Shown here: positions 11,201 to 23,200 of the stretch, piece after piece
Layout of the letters: every line of letters starts with the position of its first letter
Numbering within the stretch: position 1 is the stretch's first letter
Assembly: GCA_036172665.1 (NCBI GenBank)
Contig: CM069877.1
Coordinates: 13,226,501-13,290,500, forward strand
DNA: 64,000 bases
DNA from: Prosopocoilus inquinatus
Taxonomy: Eukaryota; Arthropoda; Insecta; Coleoptera; Lucanidae
Direction of reading: 5' to 3'
The notes under the pieces: model-generated
What the model saw: the letters and a program-made list of their open reading frames with translations, nothing else
The model's database searches: none
Told to the model about the DNA's origin: nothing
Translations under genes and position numbers: made by a program

Positions 11201-14200
11201 AACCAAAGGTCGAGGTCATTTGATAGGCTTCCAACGTATTCTAGAAAAAAAAATCAAGTTGAATACATCGTGGAATTCTCTATCATACTGAATGAAAAAA
11301 TCTGTAGTTCTATAAAAAAAGTTGACTCGCTTGTGAAAAATTTCACATTAATAAAAAATTTAAATGTTACTAATTTGTACTATTTATAAATTAGTCTTAC
11401 AAAGTTTTTAAATTACAAAATCGGATTGTGTTAATAACAAAGTTATAGCGTGGTGCGTTTTTAGTCAGACACCCGGTATATTCATTAACTGCTAAATTCA
11501 TTTAGTTATACCCAAGGTTGGGTAGGTCCTTAATTAGTTTTTGTTAGTTTTATGTTCTATGCATTCTATGTAAGTTTCCTACGGTAAGACGATTAAAACA
11601 GGAACGAAGTAAGGAGAAAAAGCTGTAGTTCAGGTTTCGCGCCGACATATCGTTGTTCGGCAAAACGTACATAGATGGCGATAGTGTAGCACAGTTCGTG
11701 ACAGTTTGCTAAAGTCCATAGCGACTTGCTAGAGTCCCTAGGGCGTAGATAGCCTAGGATTTTTTAAATAGCTATTTTCGCGGAGCTAATCCCGAACGTA
11801 CCCTAAATGTATTCTAACCTGTACTACTTAAAATTTTAACAAAATTCAGGATTTTTGCTTTCTGCAAACAATTTTTGAATCGTTTCTTAGTAATTCTAAT
11901 TTGTTAGAAATCGTGTATGGTCAAAGAAAACCCGTATTTTGTTGAAATTTTAAATATTTCAGGTTAGAATCCATTCAGGATACGTTCGGGATTAGCTCCG
12001 CGAAAATAGCTAATATTTAATTAAACCACACAAAAGCTACAGAGTAGGTATAACAGATCATTATTTGATAGAAACGGAAGTTACAAAATTTCAAATGGAC
12101 TTTAGCGGCTTCAAAGTTTTTTTTTTTAATGTTTTTGAATCCGATTTTTATTTGCAGTTTTTTTTTATTTAGTGAAATTGCGTTTTGCTTCATAAAACCA
12201 AATTTTGCTGTGATATTGGAAACGGAAAGTTCATTTCATATTTATTCTTTGCTTTTGTTTTTTTTTGTTTTTGTTTTAAGGAATTGATGTTTTGCATTTT
12301 ATTCACGGTTCGTTTGTTTTGTTTTGTCCTTTTGTTTCCTGCCAGTTTCTCGACTTGCAAATGTTTTTTTATCCCGGAGAATCGTCGTTTTTTTCTTTCA
12401 TTTTTTGTCTGTCGATTCTTCTATTGTTTGTTGTTTTTTTTTTTTTTCTGTTTTTCCATCTTCTCTCTTTAAGTGACACAATTTTATTGACTCCTTCTCT
12501 TGACTTTCTTTTGTTTTGATTTTAATTTTTTTGTCTATCTTAGTAGTATCGTGGCACTTCTGTTTATTTAATTTTTTTTAATTTATTTTGTACTCTTGTA
12601 TTTCTCTTTTGTTTTGCCCTTTTACAGTATTTTATTGTATTTATTTATTTTGTGTTCATCACAGTTTTGATCTTCTTTTGTTTTACGCACTGTATTTCCT
12701 TGCTCGTACCTTTCTTTCATTTTTTTTATCATATCTTGACTTTTTACGGTTGGCTTTTATTTTCTACGAACTTTTTGATTCGTTCGGAAAACTCTTTTTC
12801 TTTCAGCTTGGTATTGTCGATCTTCTTTTGTTTTCTTTCCGCTTCGTGCCTCGTATTTTTTTGCTGCTTCTTTCATTTCTCTTTTGTTTCTGTTTTTTTT
12901 TTGCATGTTATGTTGTTTTATAATTTTCTTTTGTTCCGAAAATAAAAACGAACAGTTCACCTTGACAACTGTCGTATTAATTACATTTGTATGATTAATT
13001 AGTGATTCGTTTTTGTTTGTTTTTTATCAACACACTTCTAATCCGAAATTATTTTATGTCGTTTTATTGTTACAGATTTATTTTTAATTCATTTGTTTAA
13101 CTCTTCAAATAACGTAATACAATTAACACCTATTTTTTTACGCTTCGGACTTCGGAGTTTGGCGTAATTGGGCTACTTTTTGTAACACGTGTGGGGGTAT
13201 ATTTTTTAAGAAAAATCTGGCAACCCTTTTGTTTTTTTTTGAAAAGTTTAATTTATTACCTATTATCTTAAATAAATGAGCATATAATAGAAATTATTAA
13301 TTATTAAAATTATTAATACAAGTAAAAATAAGAAAAAAATAAATAAATTCGTAAATGTTTGTATGTCCGTTATTTCTCTTCTGAAATCGAGAATTGTAAA
13401 ATTGTTAAAGTATTTCAAAATTGGAAAGTTGCATCATCTGAGTCGGTCGTGAAAGTCTACAAGTTTAAGAAAAAAAAAAAAATTCTCACCGCCTTTGGTG
13501 TAGGCAACCATGCAAACTGCTGCGTGCATCGATTTGCCTGTACTACGGCGTCTCGTTGATTGAAATTTAATTATTTTTAGATGAAATGGCATGTTATTAT
13601 TATTAACATTTATCATTTTTAAAGGCAATTCAATAACTTTATCCGCCAATACACGTGAAAATTAAAAAAAAAATTAAGTTTGTAATTTTTGTATGTCTAC
13701 CATTCATCTTCTGAAATCTTGAAATCAGGAGGAATTGGAGAATAGTTTAAACGTTTTAGATCAGAATCAGATTCAGAATTTGAAGCAATTGTGAAAGTTT
13801 ACAAGTTTTTACAAAAAAAAAATCCTACCGCCTTTGATGTAGGCAATCGTACACACCGCTCAGTTCATCGGGTTTGCCTATACTACAACTTTTTGTTGAA
13901 GAAATCTAATTTATTTATTTTTGGAGTAGACAAACTGACGATGTTATTAAAACTAATTGTTTATAACTTTGAAGGTAAAACGATATTTTTTTTAAATTAA
14001 TAGAAGTCTGGAGGGAATTCAAAATTGTTTTGACATTTCAAAATTAGAAAAATTCTTAATCTCTGGCAGCTCTGCGAAACGTACAAGTTTATGGCAAAAG
14101 AGAAAAAGGCATATTTTGAACGCCTTTAGCGCAGGCAACCTTGCATACCGCTGAGTTCGTCGGATTATCTATTATACTAAGCCGTTTCGTTGATTAAATC

Positions 14201-17200
14201 TAATTATTAAAAGTGACTTATTATTAAAATTTATTGTTTATAAATCTTGTGAAAATTTAAAAAAATATAAAATTGGTAAGTTTTGCACTCAATTTTTGTT
14301 TTAGATAAATCAGCAAGAATTGAAAAATTTCTTGAACAGTTCAAATTTAGAAAAAATCGCAATCTCTGGCAATCACATATAAGCTTATAAGTTTAGAGCA
14401 AAGCAAACAAATGAATGTGTAATTGTAAAATTGTTATTATTGTTATTGTTATTTCATAATCGAACTAAAGGAGACTTTAAAATAAAAGTCACATTCTGAT
14501 GTATAAGTAGCTACGTTTTCGCTTCTTTTTGGACATATGACTGTGACTTTAATTTTAAAGTCTCCTTTAGTTCGATTATGAAATCGTTCCTAATTAATTT
14601 TGTTTGTTTTTTAACGAGTTATTTGTTGCTGCACGCAGGTTATTAAGAGCCGCAGAAGAGTACCACCTGCCCAAATCCTTAAAAGAAATCAAAGGCGGCG
14701 GTTTGAAAGAGTTCTCCGTGCAAGATTTGCAGAGCTTCGAAGGGTGTGAGAGCGAGCAATATTTTTTTACTACTCAAGAGAGGCAGTGGTTAGTCTTACG
14801 GTTACTGGAAAGTATCCGTGCCAAAGTATCAGACAGAAGTGCTTTGCCGGGGATTACGCTATTGGAGGGCCAACCCATAAGTAAGCACGCAGTTTTATTC
14901 CCCCACCCTCACCCCTTTCTGACCAGTGAAGAAACTCACTTCTTTTTTTTTCAGTACCAAAATGTCTTTCAGTGGGAATAATATCGCAGGTCTTTCCATT
15001 GCACGATGCTTCCGCACTGGAAAAGTTACAGAATATTTGGGTGCGAGACATCTGTGCTAAGCAACCTCTGGGTAATAGTTTGTTTATGTTTACTGATTTA
15101 GAGACGTTCTTGTATACAGGCTGTCCGTTTTTCGAGTGCCACCATGAGGATCTCGCTTATCTTAAGAGATACAAAGTTGGTTAAATTAGGGGAAAGTTGC
15201 GCATTTTCATGCTGAATAATAATCCGAAAAGAAATTTGAAATATCTTCAATGGTTTTGAAAATTTCGCAAAGAAACAAAAAATTTTGATTTTCGTTTTTA
15301 ATTTTTTTAACCTAAACTAATCGTATTAGGCATTTCTAACAAAGAACATTATTCAGACACTTTTTTATAAGGAATTCGAATATGGCATCGCATTTACAAT
15401 AATTTTCAAGATGGCGGAGAAACACCTAGTAACTTCATTTTTTCTTTTTCTTTGTTTGACAGTTTGATCCTATTTCAAGTCTTATCATTTATGGTTGTGC
15501 TAAACTAATCGTACTAGAGATTTCTAACCAAGAGACATTATGCAGACACTTTTTTTATTGAGAATTCGAAATTGGCATCGCCGAAATACATAATAAGAAT
15601 AGGTAATAACAGAGCATTCTGAAACTTCTCTTGAGGAGACAGATGGATTTTAGTATTTGTAACTATATAAAATGTTTACCTCTTCCAAAATTTCCGGCTT
15701 ACATTCGTTGGGCTTATCGCCATATTTTCGTCTACGTCCTTTAAACGAACCATATTCCCCCAAGCAAAGAAAAATATCTCAAACCAGGTTGCTGCCGCTC
15801 TGGATAACGCTGCAAATACTTTTTCCGCAGTCATGAGGGCATTTCGATGTGAAGTGTAATAAATTTGTATCACATCTCTTTGTTTGGAAAAGGCATTTTC
15901 GCCCGACAAAACTAGCGCAAACGTAAATGACAAGACTTGACATAGGATCAAACTGTCAAACTTTTGTTCAGAATAAAAGAACGTTCTTTTTTCCAAAGCA
16001 CTCTTCGCAAAAAATGAAAAATTGGATTTTTGACAAAAAAGTGATCATGTGTGATATATCGTTGTAAAGAGAAAAAAAAACGTAATCTGAAAATGTTAAA
16101 ATCCAAAATGGCGTCCATAAGAAAAAATGAAGTTACTAGGTGTTTCTCCGCCATCTTGAAAATTATTGAAAATGCGATGCCATATTCGAATTCCTCATAA
16201 AAAAGTGTCTGAATAATGTCTTCATTAGAAACGCCTAATACGATTAGTTTAGGGTAAAAAATTTAAAAACGAAAATCAGAAATTTTTGTTTTTTTGCGAA
16301 ATTTTCAAAACCATTGAAGATATTTCAAATTTCTTTTCAGATTATTATTCAGCATGAAAATGCGCAACTTTGCCCTAATTTAACCAACTATGTATCTCTT
16401 AAGATAAGCGAGATCCCCATAGTGACACTCGAAAAACGGACAGCCTGTATATATCCTCCCTTAGAAACCAATAGGTGTGTGTGTTCTTTTTAACACAAAA
16501 CTCAGAGTTACTCAGCGGCTCGCCGCACAGTGGTCAAAACGCCTAATCTAGCCGTGCAAAAGTCAAAGCATAAAATGATTGATTTTAATGATTTGAAAAA
16601 TAGTTTTTAAATAAAATATATCCATTTTCACTTTCAGATTCGGTTTTCTTCATCCCAGATGGAAAAAAGTGTAATTATTTGTGTAACTAAGGATAGGGTT
16701 TTTAAATGCATACAAAAAGCAGTAAACGAAATTCTCATATTCAAACTTTCCTCTAAGTGAACATTGAAAATACCATGATGTTAAATTTGAATTCTTCTTT
16801 TAAATCAACTCGCACGTTCTTGAAGTCCATTGCATAGTAACCGATCATATCCGTTGATTTTCGAATTCAGATATGTTTGTGTAAAATCACTATTTAATTA
16901 CCGTTTGCAAAAAATTGGAAATAAATATATACAGTGTGAATAAAAATTAGGCTATTATAGGTTTTCCAAAAAAAATGTTTTAAATAAATTTTAAATGGCT
17001 GGCGTTTTAAATTTTTTTCTTGTGACGTCATAATTTTGAACTGTGACGTCGTCAATAATTTTCTTTAAAATCTATATTTTTCTCAATTTTTTCTGTGCAC
17101 GATTTTATAAAATTTCGTTGAAATGAACTTTATTTTGTGAGAACTTTATTTTGTGACATCTCAAAATTTTTGTTCTAAAATCCTGTAATGTGTTTATATG

Positions 17201-20200
17201 GCCGTAAAGAGAAAAAATATATTATCAATCTGGGTAGAAAAAATTAGACACTGTTAATTTAAAAAAAAAAAAAACTCATTGATGACGTCACAGTCCCAGA
17301 TTGTACCTCACAGTCCTAGATTATGACGTCATAGACCCAAATTATGACGTCACAGTCCAAGATTATGACGTCACAAGTAAAAATGAAAAACGCCAGTTTG
17401 TGGCAAATAAATAGTAATTTAACTTTTACTTAAAACATTTTTTTATAAAACCTATAATAGCGGGTCTATCATCAGATCAACCTTCCTTACTTTTTATTCA
17501 TTCTGTATATTTGTTTGCAATTCCTTGCACATACTTTTTTATTAATTAAATACAAACATTCTTTGTGATTGTACAGAAACACATTTCAACTAGAATATCA
17601 GCGGATATGAGTGATTACTACATCATAAATTTCAACAGCGTGTCAGTTGACATAAAAGCAGCGCCCCCGTAGCCATGTTCAAGGGGCGGCAATTAGCCTC
17701 TCAGCCACTGGCCACATGTTATGTGATTTTTTCGGCAAAAAAAAAAAAATGGGAAATAGTTTCTTGTCTGGTAAAAATTCGAAAAAATTATCCACAAGAC
17801 CGAACTGTCTTGATGAAGGTAAAAAAATATATTACGTAAGCTATTACTTCCGGTTTGGTTTAAAAAAAAAAACATTTTACTTTTTAAGTTTTCAGAAATT
17901 TAAGTTCCTTTTGCTTTTGTGATTTAGTTTCTTTTTCTTTTTTCTAATATTAATAACAAGCGTGCTTCGCCCATTTGCATACCGGGGGGTCTGCACAGAG
18001 GCCTCCTTAGTCAGATGAGAAGAAAACGCTTCGCGCTGTTTGGGCTGCTCGCGGCAGCTGGGAACTTGAAAAAGTGAAGGAAAATGTTTAGAAAATGAAG
18101 GAGAATGTTTAGAAAATGAAGGAGAATGTTTAGAAAGTGAAGGAAAATGTTTAGAAAGTGCAGGAAAATGTTTGGAAAGTGAAGGAAAATGTTTTAAAAA
18201 AGTTGAAAAATTTTCCGTTTGAAATTTTTTAAAATTTTTGTTTTCCATTTTTTGTTTCTTTTAATTTTTTTTTAACGATCTTGATAATTGTCTGTTTTTG
18301 TATGTCCCAACTCATCTGTCAGAGGGCGCCAAAGTATGGAGTGGCAAGCGGGCGGGTTTTGGCCTCGCGAGGGCCCTGCATAAAAGAATCATTCAAATTT
18401 AAAATGGTTTCGGAAAACATAAGTCGCAACAGAATCTTAAAAACAAGACGTACACTTTCAGGCTAAAGAAAAATCAAATATGAGCGTTTCGTTTACTGTT
18501 TTGTGTATTTGGGTTTGAAAGCCCCACGCTTATTTACTTAAATAACTAAAAATTTTATGATGTCGTCTTACTAACTACCGAAGTATATTACACAAAAAAA
18601 ACACTTCGACTTTTTTAAATTGGTACTGCTTATTTTTATATTTTTACACAACTAGTTTATGCATTTCCACCACTGTGCGCCGTAGAGATTTTATGAGAAA
18701 ATTTCCTTCTCTCCACGCCAATCAAATAGTGATCCGAGTCGAATGTAAAGCGAACACACCTATCGTCTCTAAGGATTTTTTGTGGTTAGATAAATTTATG
18801 AGGTAAAAAAAAGAAAAACTTTTTGGTGCAGATGAAATCGCTGAGTATTTCGGTGTGAAGATCGGCATGTACTTCGCTTGGCTGGGGCACTACACCACCG
18901 CTTTAAGCATCCCGGCAGTCGTAGGGTTTTTCTTTTGGGTAAGGCAGCATTGAGACGCGAAACACTTAAGTGATTATTTAATTTACCGTTGACCAGCTTT
19001 GCTGCAATGGTAAACATCAGACGCTGGAGGATGTCGGCTATGTCCTGTTCTCCGTGTTCAACGTCGTTTGGGCCACGACTTACCTCCAAGCGTGGAAGAG
19101 GTATTCGGCAGAGTTGGCTTTTCGCTGGGGCACTTTGGATCAAAGGGACGACTTGCTCGCTGAGCCCGGACCTTTGTTTAGAGTGAGTACAACGCTTTTC
19201 ATTTTATTTATTTTTTGTAAACATGCTATTTTTGTCGTGGTATTTTGAACTTGCTTTTATTGTACAAGTCATATTTAAATAAATAAATAAATTCATTACT
19301 AATTAATTAATTAAGTACATTCAAAATATCCAGAGTCTTTTATACAGGATGGGCCAATAGTGCGCATTCGGTGGATAGCGCCTATATTAATGCAGATTTT
19401 GAAAATCTCTTTTCGCTATTACTTACCTGTGGTATAGATGCATGATTTAAAATTAGTTACAATTATACAGGATGTTCCGTGTGGCCGTGCCAGACCAAAG
19501 TTGTGTTTTTTTTTAATGGAACGTACTGTGTATTATGGTTTATTTCGATTCGTCTTTAACAGTAGATAAATTTATTATAAGGATGTTATGTATCTAAACC
19601 TAATAGTTTTTGAGATATTGACATTTTAATGTAAAAAAAATGCTATTATTTGATGTTTTACAGATTAGATGTTTATTAAAATTCGGCATTTAAATTTTAC
19701 AATAACGTTACATAACCTCTGTGGAACAGAAAACAATTTCCACCTCGAACATATTTCTATTATTTTACACAGGGTGCTTCATAACTCCGATGTTTATTTT
19801 ACTCGGTTAGTTTAAATGGAACACCCTATATTTTATTACTGAATTTAATAGGTCACATAGAACTTCCATTGGCAGTGGGGATCGAATTCACGCCCCCCCC
19901 CCCCTCCAAGTGTCAGTTCCGTTGCCTGCGAAACTAATGCTTAACTCCTAAAATTTTAATTTTAATTTTATTAAGACTATCTGTTTATTTTAAATAAGAC
20001 AACACCCAACAACAACAACAATATCAATAAAGATACCAATAAAAATAACGGTAATAATACAAATAACTATAACATGTGATTTAAATGTGAATCAATCTCC
20101 TTGCCATAGAAAACAATTATGTGAAGAGGACCATGGTTATCATTTTGAAAATTTTCTATTTTGTTGTTAATGTTAAATCAAATGTTATTATTATTATTAT

Positions 20201-23200
20201 GGTTATAATTTAACAGAAATTTTCATTGCTATTGTTATTGTCGTTTGTTGCGTTTCTTAGCGTTACTTAATATAATCAGGCAATGTTGGTAAAATAAAAT
20301 TAAAAAAAAAAAATTAAGTATGCATTTCGTTTGTGATGTCATAAATTAAATGAATGTCATTTTTAACAGCCTAAAAGCTAGAAACAGAGTCGATACAGTT
20401 TTTCTAAATAAGATCAATGATATTATAGACAAAATATTTAATTGGAAGATGGAATAATTGCTGATTTATGAATCTACGAATTTGACATCTTACTGTGTGT
20501 AGGCTTGTTGTGTAACACATACTGAACCCTATATCATTGTAAAACTTAATCAAAGATCTATTAAATTCGGTAATAAAATACAGGGTGTTCCATTTAAACT
20601 AACCGAGTAAAATAAAGAACATATAAAATAGCGACATCTTACTATCGCTTTTTGACCTAACATTGAGTAAAATAAACATCGGAGTTATGAATCGCCCTGT
20701 GTAAAATAATAGAAATATGTTCGAGGTGGAAATTGTTTTCTGTTCCACAGAGGTTATGTAACGTTATTGTAAAATTGAAATGCCGAATTTTAATAAACAT
20801 CTCATCTGTAAAACATCAAATAATAGCATTTATTTACATTGAAATGTCAATATCTCAAAAACTATTAGGTTTAGATACATAACATCCTTATAATAAATTT
20901 ATCTAGTCTTATGGCTCCCCTGGAGTAAAATAAAATTTCTTGTTGGATGTATGCTTGGTTGCCTGTATATATCTGCACACAAAGGTCTACGAAAATCATG
21001 ACAGCTGTCAATCAAACCCGATTAGGGTCCCGACTGGACGTCCTAGGGTCATAAAATGCAAATTATTTTAACCCAAAATGAAATTTTGCTATTGTCATTT
21101 TATACTTACTCCTTGAAATTGTTATTCCAATATAGAGATCAATTTATTAAAAAGAGATTGAAATCGCATAACAGTACATGTTCTGCACTGCACATGTGTG
21201 ATTGATTTAAAAAATAAAAAAAAACAAAATATTACAATTTCGTTTTATCGAATGTATATTTTTATAACATTTTTACTTTTTACCCGGCTTTTTTTAATGA
21301 CGTATTTATTTTTTCTTCCTGAACATACAATACAAATATTCGTATATTAAATTTAAAAAAGTGCCAGTACATTGCAGGATAGGTATGCAAACAAAAATGT
21401 TTGTAGTTGAAAAATATATTTTCATAGTTCATGATTGTGAGTGGTCTTGTTCATCATATGTTTTATCACAGATAGTCGTCTACAATGCATAGACCCGTTT
21501 CATAAACTGAAGGAGAGCATTTAGAATGTAAAAAACTTATGGATATTTTTCTTCTTCTTCACAATAATTTTGCTTCATGTAAAACAAAGTAAAAATTGTT
21601 GCTACTTTTTACAAGTTCTAACAAAGAATAAAACAGTAAAAATTATTGTTTCTGGTACATATATATATATGTGTGGTCTAGTTGCATGTTTAGATTTCGT
21701 TGGAAATTACCCAAAACCGTTGCAATATGGAATTAATAATGAAGCAGAGGCTATAGAGACATTTAAAGTTAAGTTTAATTTATCGGTCTCAAAATGTGGT
21801 TTGTTTGTGGATAATCATAAAAAAATTTTGGCGGCGTCCCCGGATGGACTAGTAGGTGATGATGCGATAATAGAAGTAAAATGCCCGTACTCAGCGCGAA
21901 ATATTACTATGTCAGAAGCAATCAAGGCAAAAATAATAACATTTTTGACTATTGATTTAGAGGATGAAATTAAATTAAAATCTAATCATAACTATATGTT
22001 TCAAGTTCAAGGTCAACTACATATTACTAATAGACATTTTTGCTATTTCGTTGTATACACGGGGAAAGATTTAGTATGTGACATTATTGAAAAAAACGAT
22101 AATTTCTGGAATTCAGAAATGGTAGGTATTTTAGAAAATTTTTATATGAAAGCTTTGTTACCAGAAATAATAGATCCGCGGTTGAAAAGGAACCGAACGA
22201 TTAAAACTCTGTTACGAAAAGACTTATGAGTATTTATTGATATATCAATATTATCGATAATATCGATATTTATCGAATTACGATATTTCAATTTAAGATA
22301 TCGATATTATCGATATATGCCGGATTTATAGAGATTATTGGTGGTATCGCTATATCGATAATATCGATATAAGTCGGATTTATCGATATTATTATATCGA
22401 TATTATGGATAATTTAATGGAATATTAATACTCATTACGACTCACGGTCACGATATAAAAAAAAATTTAAATATTTCAATTAATTTGTAGTCCAGTCAAT
22501 TATGTTTTTAATACTAGACCAAATGTGTGAAAATGGTCTTGTCCGATCGATAATGATTATATATTTTCTTAAATAATAATCGATAATATCAATACTATAT
22601 TATTAAATCGATAACATCGGTATGTCGATCAAAAATCGACATATCAATAAATATCGATATACGGATAAAAGTCGATATTTCGATATTTTTAAAATATAAA
22701 TAAAAATTAATAAAAATAAACCATAATACACAGTACGTTCCATTTTAAAAAACACAACTTTGGTCTGGCACAGCCACACGGAACACCTTGTATCATTGTA
22801 ACTAATTTTAAATCATGCATCTATACCAAAGGTAAGTAATAGCGAAAACAGATTTTCAAAGTCTGCGTTAATATAGGCGCTATCCACCGAATATGCACTA
22901 TTCGCCCACCCTGTAATTAAAGAAAAAAATATTTACACTGTAATTTTTTATTTGTAAGTTTATTTCCTCTTTTGCATTTACAAAAAAAAATGCTGTAGTG
23001 ATTTTAAGTTCTTACAACATGTCGACCTGCACAGGTGTCGCGACATGTGGTATGTTTCCAGGGCCCCTTGCAACCGAGTCCTGTGACAGGTCGTCTGGAG
23101 CCTTGGCAGCCGACATGGCAGCGTCACATTTACAGATACTGCATATCCGTACCCGCCATTGCCGTTTGTCTGTGCGCAGTCTTCTTCGTCATGATCGTCT

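Larger units (their letters stand above)
19345..22913. mobile_element. 3.57-kb nested inverted-repeat transposon in ANO8 intron 6
   Basis: Outer ends CAGGATGGGCCAATAGTGC and the complement at 22913 (GGTGGGCGAATAGTGC) are TA-flanked and pair for about 200 bp. At 19468 and 22790 a second terminus (CAGGATGTTCCGTGTGG / CAAGGTGTTCCGTGTGG) begins, exactly 123 bp inside each outer end, so one element seems to sit in the middle of another. A third inverted pair lies at 19563-19855 and about 20573-20906. An open YqaJ-type nuclease frame lies at 21570-22229, between the innermost right arm and the outer right arm. No DDE transposase was found, so the superfamily is unassigned. Confidence 0.75.

Noticed and set aside
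12185..12960. Phe-rich frames that resemble membrane proteins
   Set aside because: They result from T-rich repeat composition; the same happens in reverse at 25190-25970.
18796..19143. Minus-strand frame over ANO8 exons 5-6
   Set aside because: Antisense shadow; the plus strand encodes the conserved anoctamin blocks with good splice sites.
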